Assembly: GCA_029204225.1 (NCBI GenBank) | Contig: CM055112.1 | Location: 22,944,578 to 23,008,577, forward strand | Direction: 5' to 3' | Length of the DNA: 64,000 nucleotides | Origin: Diphasiastrum complanatum | Lineage: Eukaryota > Streptophyta > Lycopodiopsida > Lycopodiales > Lycopodiaceae | Shown here: positions 22,206 through 32,469 of the stretch, in pieces | Layout: each line of letters begins with the position of its first letter | How positions within the stretch are numbered: position 1 is the stretch's first letter | Position numbers and translations under genes: made by a program | The notes under the pieces: generated by a model | The model's input: the letters and a program-made list of their open reading frames with translations, nothing else | What the model was told of the DNA's origin: nothing | Database searches by the model: none

Positions 22206-23625
22206 TTGTCAGACCTCAGGGCTTTAATCTTCTTCCTAGTTTCTTTCTTTGCATGCTCCTTGAAGATTTTGAAGCAATTGAAAGCTTCTGATTTCTTCTT
22301 GATAAAGTGTACCATTGTCCTTCTAGAAAATTCATCAATAAAAGTGATAAAGTACTTTGCATCCTTCAATGAAGGATTTTGCATTGGGCCACATATGTGT
22401 ATATGTACAACATCTAATAATCCTCTAGCAACATGTTGATGGATTGATCTAAATCATTTCCTAGACTGCTTATCGACTAAAGAGTCTTGATAGACACGTA
22501 ATTCGACTTTCTTATCTAGAACAATCGATTGCTTAGATTTGTGTAATACAGTATCATGAATCAAATGACCAAGTCCATAATGACAAAGTAAACTTTTATT
22601 GATATGTACAAAAGTACTGAGAGCCTGACTAGAGACAAAAAAAACAATGAGTTAATCTATACAAGTATCCATGCCTCTTTTTGAGTGCTAGGATCTTGCG
22701 TATCCTATCGACTAGTTTACATTGATCAGATTCAAATTCTACTTTGTGTCCTAGATTTATAATTTTGCTTACAAAGAGCAGATTTTTAGAAAAATTCGGT
22801 ACATGCAAGGCACTTGAAAGTAGTTTGGATTGATCATTTGCAAAGCTTAATCTTACAGTACCTTCACCTTTGATAGCATGTGTGCTATTGTCGCCCAGGT
22901 GAACATATCTCTTGGTACTGTAAGACGTATAGGACTCAAAATAGTCGATATGGCTAGTCATATGTTGTGTGTGGCTCTGGAATCCAAAAACCAGGAGCTG
23001 TCGTTTGATGTTTCTTGATGGCTAGTCATGAAAGCATCGTGATCTGCTACTTGATTAGGCTGTGCTACTTCTGCAGCTATATTTTCCATCTGATTCAATT
23101 GCCTTTTGCTATTGTTCTTGGCTTGTAGTATGCGACAATCTTGAATTTCATGTTTAGTTTTTTTGTAGTATCTACAAAATAGCTTCTTCTTTGTCGCCAG
23201 GTTCGACTACTCTTGATGCTATATCAGGTTATGATTTTGCTTTGATTGCTTCAGGCCTTTTTTCTTCTACTTAGTCGAGCTTTTGTTGGTGATAATTGAG
23301 GAACTAGACGGTTCGTTTCTTCTGGTGTCTTCCTGCAACAACATTGTAATGACTCTTGAAAGAGTCAATTTTGGGTGTGTCATAATGATAATCATCCAGC
23401 TATCGTATGAACTTGGCAAGCTTGAAAGTAGTGTCATTATTGTGTCTTAATCGTCTATGACTGATCCTACAATGTCCATTTTCTTCAACAGATTCTTGAA
23501 CTGGTTGATGTGATTCTATAGGGAATCCCTATTTGCCATCTTGAGAGAGAAGAATTTTCTCTCTGAGATGTAGCTTGGAAGCTAAGTTGCGCACTTCATA
23601 GATGGTGCTCAAGATCATCCTTCAG
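22206..23625 (-). pseudogene. Ty1/copia gag-protease-integrase fragment
   Basis: In gene order on the minus strand: gag from about 23625 (IYEVRNLASKLHL, then TLLSSLPSSYDSW), a damaged zinc knuckle near 23130-23180 (C...KHEIQDC with one Cys changed), a protease relic (SSWFLDS then MTSHIDYF) near 22961, the pre-integrase region with KNLLFVSKI, and the integrase start with YFITFIDEFSRRTM and IKALRSDN at 22206-22384. RT is missing. Same family as the plus-strand copia at 41208-44035, judged by shared gag, EGEGT and YLYRLTHC/YRLVHC motifs. Confidence 0.8.
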
Positions 23626-23629
23626 CTTC

Positions 23630-24300
23630 TATCGGAAGCAGCATTGTCCGAAGACAACGAGGATGAAGAGGAGGGAAGCCTCCACTGTGTAGCCTTCTAT
23701 GGTACTTTATCCATCTCCTTCGAGGAGTAAGAGCAAAACCTTAGCTGGATCAAAGCCCGAGGGTTCTACTTCAAAAGTTCTCGATACCAAGAGTTCCACA
23801 GCATTGGATGCCACCGCACTGGATGACTATCTGGCAAGACCCTCAAGGAAGTTGCCGGAGAAATCTATAGTAAAGATCAAAAGACGCTACGATGATTGCA
23901 AGGAGTCTGATGAGTTTCGGAAGACCTACAAGAAGAGAGAGTGAGGGGGGGCCAAAAAAATAACGATTGAAGAATATCTAAAACTTAGTAACCTTGTGAA
24001 TGCCCTATGACCACAGCCCTCCTGGAGGATTGTAACGCTGCTGAATAATGACGAGCAGCTACAAGAATACCTAAGAGCATCGAATTGAAAAAGGACCGAT
24101 CCCTACTATGTGCCGATCAAAAGAAGGGATCCTTGGGAGAAAACAAAGGCTGCCGAGCGACAGGATAATTGGCCTATCACTCCAGGGATTGACCCCAGCT
24201 CAACCTTTGTAAAGTATCAGGACGCGCTCCTAAAGTTTGAATATACCTATAGGAGAAGTACGGATACCGTAGTCCAAGAAGGCGCTAACTAATGTTTATC
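23630..24300 (+). pseudogene. Unidentified decayed coding region
   Basis: Plus-strand frames look protein-like: an acidic EDNEDEEEGS near 23655, then 23699-23944 rich in Ser/Lys/Arg with IVKIKRRYDDCKESDEF, a stop at 23942, ITIEEYLKLSNLVNAL, and 24110-24292 with PIKRRDPWEKTKAAERQD and FVKYQDALLKFEYTYRR. Charged helical composition continues across stops, which suggests one broken gene. I do not recognise the family. Confidence 0.4.
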
Positions 24301-26289
24301 TATAGCCTTTCTTGCAACACTGGAGTGCTACTGGGATAAAGTACTCACTAGCTGATTGCTGTGCGTAGCCGACCGAAGGCTCAGGATGCAGCTCTTCTTT
24401 CCATTCAGAATACATCAGTTGTTGCTTCACTTTCACCATCCATGGGTCCTCTTCCTCAGGTTGATGCTGCTCCGGATTTACAGGTTGTTGTTGTGTGCCT
24501 TGTGCCTATATGCCTTGATTCATAGATATTGTATTCAGTGGTCATTCCTGGTTTCATTGATATTTAGGCCGTATACCTTGGTGGTATTTCTACTATTGCT
24601 TTTGCGCATACCTCAGATAGCCCTCCTGGTTCGGTGGTTGGTGCAGTATCTTCTCCATTGGTCTCTACATCTCCATCTCTTGAGTCCATTATGGCCAATG
24701 TTCTTGCTGATTTCTATGGGGTTCTTCACGGGTCCGTGTTTGGTGGTTCCCTCGCTATTGGTGATCAGGTTGTATCTTCTTTCGCTTTACTCCATGGGTT
24801 TCTACTTGAGGTTTGTGAACCGCCTCATGATTCATGCGCCTTTGGCCCTTATCGTGACACATTTTCCATCCGAGGATGTTTGCCAGATGGTCACTATCAG
24901 TTATCTAGAATATTTATATACTGGGATCTTTATAGATGAGTATACAGGCATCCTTTAGTCGCCTTGTGTTTCTACATATAGGTTTGTCGCAGTCCATGTT
25001 GATGCTATGGATATATGGCATTCCTAGTTATTATGTATAGCTTGGTTTCCATTTGGACCTGTTGATTGATGCTGGTTTCTCCATATTACTGACTACCTAT
25101 GGTGCGGATATCTCTATGATTATGCATGTGGCTCTCTATCTGTTCCTTGGATTGTTGCTCATTGTCAGGCTTGGCATATCCTGATGGCTTGGGTAAAATA
25201 TTGCCTCCTTGTCAGCACTGTTTGTCCAGGTGATCTTCAGATTCCCCGTCATTTCAGGTTGCTCCATATCGCTTAGTCTGCGATGCTGCGTTGCCACTTT
25301 GTTCTGGTTTTTCGAGACCATCAGAATACCTTGAGAGAGTTCCTTCTCCTCTCTTGGATAGTTTTTGCGGATGTTGTCGCCATATACTTCAATATTGCTC
25401 ATATGTGCTTTCATACTCATCCCCAGCTACACGTGGATATTGATCCAATGCTTGCTACTGATTCCTCGTTCTAGTGTATTTCTTCTATTCCTCACTTGTG
25501 CGCCTGGTGTAAACTTTGGGATTACACTTGCGGCTAGTTTCACCCGATTCTCCATCCGTTTTTGGCGTATCGTATGATAAATTGGTATGTCCATATGAGG
25601 TCTTTCTGGATGAGTTTCTCGAGTACAATTTTTCAGTTGAGGCCTCTACTATTTCTAGATTTGTTGCTATTGTTTTTATGCATCATGTTTTTTTAGATGC
25701 ATTGATTTCTTGGACCTTTTGGAGCTTTTGGCATGATGCTTTCTCGTGATAGGGGCCTTGAAGGTACCGTGTGCCATTGCTACTTCTCATTCATGGGCCT
25801 TGTGGATACCTTGGGCTTTTGACCATGCTGGTGCACATTTCTCCATTTTAGCTATCCTTTGTCAGGATGATCTCTTTATGATCCATGTTTCCTGGCATAT
25901 CCCTTGCTTTTCCATGCTATTACAGCGTGTCTGTCATCCTGCTTATGTTCCTACTCCTTGGTGCTGGTCTTCCGATGCTGCTATATTTTCTTGGGGCACC
26001 TATATCACTGAGTTTGCACATATGGTTGATGGTTACATATATGATGCGGCTATTCGCGATGAGTGTCCATCTCTTTTCCAGTTTCCTTATTGGCTTCCCG
26101 TTGCTGATGCAGTTCTACCTTCTTGGGCTTTTTGTATACCTTGGTATGATGTCCCTATCTTTTGGACTGATCCTCTACTATCTTGGGCATTATAGATACC
26201 TTGGCATTCCTGGTTGCTGCTTGATCTTCTTATAGTTCCTTGGCATTCCTAGTTGTTCCATATTGCTTGGTTTCAGATGACGTGGCTAA
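24301..26289 (+). other. TTGG/pyrimidine-rich region with long open frames
   Basis: Frames such as 24356-24958, 25746-26195 and 25885-26235 are open on the plus strand but encode Leu/Ile/Trp/Cys-rich sequence without recognisable domains. The DNA repeats CCTTGGCATTCCT, ATACCTTGG and GCTTGG with variation, so the openness probably reflects low complexity. It precedes a chromodomain relic on the same strand, so it may cover a badly decayed gypsy pol, but no integrase motif was found. Confidence 0.4.
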
Positions 26290-26530
26290 GATGTTCCCTT
26301 CGTCGCCATGATGTTGATCCTGAGCTGTTCCCTTTCTTACCAGCTGCCATTCACCAGGTTCGCCTTCACCATAGTCAATGCTGCCAACAGATTCAGTTTT
26401 TGGTCCAGTTGGACGGTCATCATGTTGAGGAGGCCACATGGGAGCCTATTGATGTCTTTTATCATACATCATTACTTGCGGATCAGGATCATGCTCTTGC
26501 TGCACTTGTTGATTCCTCTACATCAGATGC
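26290..26530 (+). pseudogene. Chromodomain relic of a gypsy (chromovirus-like) integrase
   Basis: The frame at 26253-26687 contains FLVQLDGHHVEEATWEPID, which matches the chromodomain core FLVxWxGxxxEEATWE at the C-terminus of chromovirus integrases; the first conserved Trp is Leu here. About 30 residues upstream fit the preceding linker. No integrase core is readable before it. In chromoviruses this domain targets integration to chromatin marks. Confidence 0.55.
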
Positions 26531-26639
26531 TGCTCTAGTTGTTGATGCACCAGGGCTTGGTGCTGTTCTATCCAGTTTCTTTTCGACATTTGGGTCTTTT
26601 TTTGTGTCATGGAGAGTTATGGACTCTTTCATTACATTC

Positions 26640-27590
26640 ATCGCGTCCATTTACATTCACTTTACTTTATGCATAAGCAGGCCTTAAGCCCTTTTTATTC
26701 ATTAGTAACACTTAGACTATATAGTTGGCCTTTGGCCTTATTATTCATTATAAGGCCATTTGGACATATGACTGGAGAGTGGGGACCTTCTTGGAGGGCG
26801 CACTATTATCCCTCCCAGTTGGGCCCTAGCCACCGAAAGCTTCATTTTAGGGCTTCCTCTTGGCTATAAGTAGGGAAACTGTGTCATTTGTTATTCAGCT
26901 GATGATATTGATCTCTCTCTTTAGTCTCCTTAATCTCTCTCTTTCTTGCTTTCTAGGGTTAAGTCTTGCTTATGTGTTGTTTTCATAGCTTAAGTCTTGC
27001 TTATGTGATGGTTTCATAGCTTAGCTCTAGATCAGCTGTGACTCCATTCATAACTGTATACATAGAGGCCTCCTCCATGATTTTTGAAGCACTAGATATT
27101 GTACTGGAATGCTACTGCATTGTTAATTAAAAGATCTTCCTATTTGCGTTTCCATCTATGCTCCATTTTCATGCATTAAGTCCAAGTATTGATGTATGAA
27201 TGTGTTTTGTTGTTGATTCTCCTCTTTTAAGTTTGGATTTGTGATTAAGATCAAGTAGACTCTGCAGGGCCTTGTGGTAGATCAATACCATTCTAATCTA
27301 ATGCTGCTTTGTGCTTGACTTTCTGAGGAGTTCTTGTTACAATTGTTGAGTGATAATTGTAGTAAGCACTTTGTAGGATTGCAGATCCTAGTTGTTTCCG
27401 TTTTGTTGATTCTGGTGTTTTCAATAGGTGTAGTTTCAAATCCATTCCCTGTTCTTACTTAGATTAGTGTAGCAATAATCTACAATTTGTAAGAACTCAA
27501 GAAACAATTTGTAGAACATAGGAATTCGAATTCTGATAGATTCAGATCAAAGTTGAGCATCCATTATCAGTAGGATCAAGATTAGGTCGT
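26640..27590 (+). repeat. LTR-like sequence downstream of the chromodomain relic
   Basis: CTATAAGTAG at 26863-26872 is a good TATA box, followed by a CT-rich leader, a near-duplicate pair of TTAAGTCTTGCTTATGTG phrases at about 26962-27010 (one beginning AGGGTTAAG), and TTAATTAAAAG. This is the expected place for a 3' LTR of the chromovirus. I could not fix either LTR end. Confidence 0.4.
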
Positions 27591-28260
27591 AGATGTACTA
27601 ATTGACAAGAAGGTACATCTCCATTGCATTACCATTATATTGCAACTCATAGAAGTTAGGAGTTGGCAGACCCTGTCGGTTGATAGCTGGCTGGAATCTG
27701 TCGATCAAATAATGCGCTAGTAGAAAGAGAAATTTCAGCAAACAGTAATTTCGAGAATTTCCTGTCGTGCTTTGGTTTGGAAGAAGGTTGGGAATGTACA
27801 AGATCTGAAAAATGAAAAAAACTACAATTGTCTATATCTATGAGGTAGTAATAAAATGACTAAATTTTTCAAGAAGATCAACAAGTTGAAAACGATTCTC
27901 ATAAACTAACTTATCTATATCAAAGGTGGAAAAGAAAAGAGAAATAAAGTAATCAATTTGTTCGGAGGGAATTTCACTAATAGCTAAGAAATCCCTCAGT
28001 TTATCCTCTTAAGATGTCAAAATAGACATAGTAATAAATGTAAAAAAAGTAAAAAATACCATTTCAACGCATGAAAACAAGGGCAGAACCCTAAGCAGAT
28101 AAAGAACCACATGTTGATTAGATATTTGAGAAAAATAGAAGGATAGTGATTCAACGCGCAAAGGGGAAGAATGCGAGTATACCAGTAGACTATGGCACGT
28201 TGAATACCCGCGCGTTGAATCGATACACGAGGAAAGAGCACCAGAAGGGAAAAAGCTCAA
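27591..28260 (-). pseudogene. Unidentified minus-strand coding relic
   Basis: The frame at 28009-28260 (starting MSFFPSG) is followed, after one TAA, by an in-frame helical, charged stretch with EDKLRDFLAISEIPSEQID and KLVYENRFQLVDLLEKF. A third piece at 27598-27801 follows a TTTTTTCATTTTTCAG that could be a splice acceptor. This could be two or three exons of a decayed gene or chance. Family not recognised. Confidence 0.3.
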
Positions 28261-28639
28261 AGAAAAATAGATAGCAAACTAATAAAACGTTGAGCTGCCT
28301 CTTCATTTGTATATACAGGTGTCGTTATTGAATCAAAGGCATAAACTTGTCAGATTTGCAACGGATAGGGGATGCTACTGTATGACAACCAATTACTTGG
28401 GTACATGTGAAACATGCGTTAATTTAATAGTTATCATGACAAAAAAATTGCACTTCCGTAATTTATGAGCGCCGAATTGAAGACTGTCATGAAATGACAC
28501 CTAGGCAGTATTGATTTAAAAATGTAATTAAAAAAGAATTGATCAAATTTGCATGAGATCCTAAAATTTATGATCGTCGAATTTGAGACTAATATGACCT
28601 GACACATACCTAGTTATGATATCAAAATTGTAAAGAGGA

Positions 28640-29262
28640 TAATGATTGCTAATGCGAGTTGCAAATGCGTCTCATGCCCCTCCCCCCCCCATTCGTATAT
28701 AACTCAAATGCTCAATATCATTGCTTATGGAGAAACATTAACTAGCATAAACTAAAAACATAGCAAATGGAAAATAACACACAAATCGCCACAAAAGCAT
28801 AAGCAAAGATGATTAGCAATTGTGGATGCTTGAGCTCCCAAAATGATAGAGTCTCCTCCCCTCTATTAAGCATGAAAAATAGGGTACAAATGGTGCCTTT
28901 TTATAAATGGGGAAGGCCCTTGCCCCAGAATCCTATTGGCTAATATGTACATTGATCCTATCCATTCATCTTGGACCCAACTTAATCCAAGGGTCCACAA
29001 AAAGTACATTAGAAATCACAAGATTCATGTGAGTCCAAAATTGGACCCAACTTAAAAAAGTTTAATACTAAGTTCTAGCTTGACTTTGGGCCTCAAGTTT
29101 TATTTTAATCACAAAAGGGCCCAAGTCTATTATTTCTATTTACATTTAACTTGCGTGCTCATTGGGCCATGGGCTTATCTGCGCAGGAAGCCATGCCCTC
29201 GCAACACATTTATTCACCCATTTTATTTATTTGCTCTGTGTTGGGAATACTCCAACAACCAA
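28640..29262 (-). repeat. Probable solo LTR, same family as 6327-6819
   Basis: On the minus strand it starts TGTTGGAGTATTCCCAACA at 29262 and then follows the 6327-6819 LTR through AATAAATAAAAT, CTTGAGGCC, GTGAG..CCAA, GGGGCAAGGGCC and ATTTGTGTGT. The far end is approximate; TTTACA near 28635 is a candidate. No coding region of an element adjoins it on either side. A run of ten C at about 28683 lies inside. Confidence 0.6.
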
Positions 29263-29299
29263 AAAATTTCACGACCTCCTCACTATTATCGCTCACTCA

Positions 29300-29615
29300 C
29301 ACTCTCGCTCCCGACATCGATTCAACACGCACACTACATTCTCCAGCACTGCCATCAACTTCTCTACGTGCTCAATCGATATTCCACGTCCGATATCGAT
29401 TCAACGTGCACACTGCATTCTCCCTCATTGCCCATAGCTTCTCTGGCGCTCAATCGATATGTCCACATCCGATATCGATTCAACTCGCATAATGAGGTTT
29501 CTCCTTCGTAAGAAAGCCCTTTTGCACGTTCAATCGATATTGGATTTCTCATATCGTTTCAATGTGCAGAAGGCATTTTACCTGCAAGGGACAGCACTCT
29601 TGTACATGCACGAAC
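29300..29615. repeat. 79-bp tandem repeat, four copies, with internal dyads
   Basis: The phrase CGATTCAAC (or CGTTTCAAT) recurs at 29318, 29397, 29476 and 29555, exactly 79 bases apart. Each unit also carries TCAATCGATAT about 25 bases upstream, so CAATCGATAT and ATATCGATT form an inverted pair in each unit. Units are diverged between these anchors. Short open frames across it are a by-product (79 is not a multiple of three). Confidence 0.85.
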
Positions 29616-29713
29616 TTAGCAAAAACAAAGGCTCAACCACTTAGGTAGAATGCCATACAAGCTGTTGTGGGCGACGAAGATCACCTCCACCTCCACCTTC
29701 ATCTCAAAGATAG

Positions 29714-30000
29714 AAAGCAACACCAAGGAGAGTGGGTCATCCCAGAGACCCAGCATGGATGAAAGATATTAAAGACTTCAAAAAACTGTGAACCCCTTGA
29801 TTCCCAATGCTCACATGCAAAGATGTATCAAGCAAGTGACTAGGGATATTTTAGCAGATGTAAGGTGGACTGTGACTACAATTGAAACACTGCACAAAGC
29901 TTATGATGATTTTCAAATAAAATTCTTTTCAGATTGTGTTGTAGCTGCTATACATGGAAGAAGAGTAACAATACTAGGGGGTGTAAAGACCCATCAGTAA
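29714..30000 (+). pseudogene. Divergent histone H3-like (possibly CENH3-like) pseudogene
   Basis: Translation from 29714 gives a basic tail (KATPRRVGHPRD) and AWMKDIKDFKKL, then a frameshift near 29788, then NPLIPNAHMQRCIKQVTRDI, DVRWTVTTIETLHKAY and AAIHGRRVTIL, stopping at 29998. This aligns without gaps, apart from the frameshift, with the H3 fold: ALREIRKYQK, LLIRKLPFQRLVREIAQDF, alpha-2, and CAIHAKRVTIM. Loop 1 has RWT, the usual plant CENH3 form, where canonical H3 has RFQ; loop length is that of H3. The C-terminal ARRI segment is missing. There is no in-frame start. H3 homology is well supported by colinearity; CENH3 is tentative. Confidence 0.6.
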
Positions 30001-30483
30001 AGCTACTAAGATGAGGACAAGATCAACACATGAAGAGCTAGTGGGAGCCAAACCATCCAACCAACTGAGATGTATCCAAACACATTGTATTTTGAGCCAC
30101 GATGACTGAATGCAAGAGAGGAGAGGATCCTAGCTCAACTAGGCCGAGTTTCTACAAGATATAGGCCCCAAAAGTTGAGGAATACAAATCTTTGTATAGA
30201 AGATTTATGGATTAACTTATAAATGATTCGGGTAAGGATCTAAATGTGGTGTCATACTAGTATAATTGAATTCTTGATTTCTGAATTTTGTGTTGATATT
30301 TCATATGAGGGATGAGTATGATACATTTGCCCAGAATTTTCGGCCACCTCGACTTGCTTCACCTGTTGCTGCCACCACTTCAGGGAGGAAGAGGAAGTAG
30401 GTTGAACCAAAGAAGCTACCACAACAACCATTCAACATGTTGTTGTCAAAAAGAAAAGATCCTCAACCCTCCAAAGAAAGTGA

Positions 30484-30900
30484 GGGGCTATTCTAAAGCC
30501 AGTAGCTTCTCCAACACCAACCCCTTGTTCCCCCTCTTCTTCCTCTTTCTCTTCTTTTTTTTCCTCTTCTTCATCTTCATCATCTCTTCCCAAGTATCCA
30601 TCCAAGTCCCCTTCTAAATCCCCATCCAAGTCTCCTTCCAAATCCCCATCCAAGTCCCCTTCCAAATCTCCTCAGAAATAAGTTTCGAAATCTCCTTCCA
30701 AATCTCCTCTCAAGACACAGAAATCGGTTTCTAAATCCCCTCCCAAATTTATTGAATAGTTCACACAACTCTCTTCTCCACCTCGCTCTACTGGTGAGGA
30801 ATTAGATTCATTTTTGAATGTGATGATCAATACTTTTTTTTTTTCGGATGATACATTGAGTCGTGTTTTGTATCTCTTCTCGCCCCTCCTCCATTAACTT
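30484..30900 (+). pseudogene. SPSK-repeat coding relic
   Basis: Plus-strand frame 1 encodes a Ser/Thr/Pro stretch (PVASPTPTPCSP), a poly-Ser block, and then at least six repeats of Ser-Pro-Ser-Lys from a 12-bp DNA repeat (about 30595-30675). After a TAA at 30679 it continues SKSPSKSPLKTQK, a TAG at 30757, and FTQLSSPPRSTGEELDSF, ending at 30900. S/T-P-x-K/R repeats bind AT-rich DNA in histone tails and other chromatin proteins. A basic KRK...EPKK segment lies upstream in another frame. It lies 0.5 kb from the H3-like relic; whether they were one gene is unknown. The acidic frame on the opposite strand is its shadow. Confidence 0.45.
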
Positions 30901-31732
30901 TTGTAAATTCTAATAAATATGTATAGTACGATCAATTACTTTTCAGTCATCTAAAATCTTTCAGTCCCCTCCCCTTACAAAAATGAATCATACTCTGACT
31001 TTGCTAGACACATAGGAATAAGAAAATAAAGATAAAATGTTAGGGGACAATGTTGGAGAGAGGTGTATTTGATTTTTTCTAGAATATCATCAAACACCAA
31101 TATTTGTAGATTTAGAACTATTGCCTATCTATTTTCTTTCTAGTATTTATTATCCCTATTTTCAAGACACTTATCTTGATAGATATGTGCAAAATGTGAG
31201 AACAAAAGCACCATTGATTTTGGTGCCACATATATACAAGTAAGTGAGCTTTTTTCACAAATTAGCTAATGCTATATTTCTTGAGATATCATGTTTAGAC
31301 TTTTATCCTAACTCAACCATCGCCACCTAGCTCTCACAATGAAACTTGATGTCGATAACCTGTTGGTTGGATATCATGTGTCCAACTTGCTAATTTAACT
31401 AATCAGTTACTCTCCATCGTTGCCACTCAATTTAGTTGGGCGTGAAGTCTACGACTCCAACCCGTTGAGCTGCCAGCTGGTAGCGTGAAAAATTCCCCTT
31501 CGTTTGTTTTGTTTCCTTCGTTAGCTTTCACTCATTTTGTTTCTTTCATATCTTTTTGGTTTGCGTCCCTTTGCGATTTGCGATCTTGGAGATATGTTTA
31601 CGATTCACGAATGATTCGCGAATCGTTTGTGCTTCGAGTCAACGGACGTTGACTTCCGCAAATTGTTCTCGTTCAACCTTTGCTTCATGTTCGTGTTGCG
31701 GCAAAGTGGCAGGAGTTCACCGTTTCTGACAT

Positions 31733-31769
31733 CTCTCTCTCTCTCTCTCTCTCTCTCTATAAATCACTA
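31733..31769 (+). promoter_or_regulatory. (TC)n microsatellite followed by TATA box
   Basis: A run of TC dinucleotides ends in TATAAATC near 31759-31766. This is the usual look of a plant or LTR promoter. No gene begins downstream on this strand; the next readable coding region is a minus-strand copia. It may belong to an unrecognised LTR between 31.4 and 32.4 kb. Confidence 0.45.
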
Positions 31770-32469
31770 ACTCTAAGGAGCTAGCTACTTAAGACCTTTT
31801 GGTCGTTTGATCACTCTGTGTATCTACAGATTGTTCAACTCACTACTCTCTATCTCGCACCTTCTCTTCGCTTAGATACATATTTATAGCTGTCAGAGTC
31901 TTTTGATTTATTGTAATTACAGTTTACAAGATGATTAACAACCATTTAAACAAGATCCGTAGATCCGTTATTGGAGCATCATGAAGGAGGAGAAGTACAG
32001 AGTAACATATTCTCCGTATGCGTCGTAGTGCAAGGATGTAGGTCATGATGGCCGTAGTCTGTCCGCAGTCGTTTGAACAATTGCTGGCCGTTCGTTCAGC
32101 AAGTGATCATTTGCTTCCTTTGTTGGTAACCGTAAGTGATAACTTACGGATCTAACCGATGAGATGGGTCAACTTCGTAGGGATGATATCATAGGAACTC
32201 GCAAATCGTTGTCACTGTCGACTTCGTTGATAACCGTAAGTAGGTTGCTTATGTTTCCAGATGGTTGAGGAGAGTTGACTCTGGTCATGGCTTCCATCGT
32301 AGGAGATCGTAAGAAGGTCACTTGTGGTGGTCGACGAGATTTTACATTATGTTGCCATTGAAGACTCTGCAAGTGCTCGTAGATAGTAACCTACAGGTTT
32401 TAACGACTCCTTGTGGTCTATGGTTTATTGTGGTTTGCGGTTTGAGTTGTGCATCTCCGTAAATGTTGA

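Noticed and set aside
29080-29552. Overlapping open frames of up to 143 codons with RYRFN/ISIQ repeats
   Set aside because: They run from an LTR into the 79-bp array in three frames and on both strands; the repeat, not a protein, explains them.
30432-30768. Minus-strand acidic and Gly/Arg-rich frames
   Set aside because: They are the complement of the poly-Ser and SPSK repeats.
31600-31626. Small palindrome ACGATTC...GAATCGT with TTCGCGAA inside
   Set aside because: Seven-base arms in a long window are not notable without other copies.
32129-32150. Inverted CCGTAAGT/ACTTACGG
   Set aside because: Eight-base arms; no gene or element boundary at this point.
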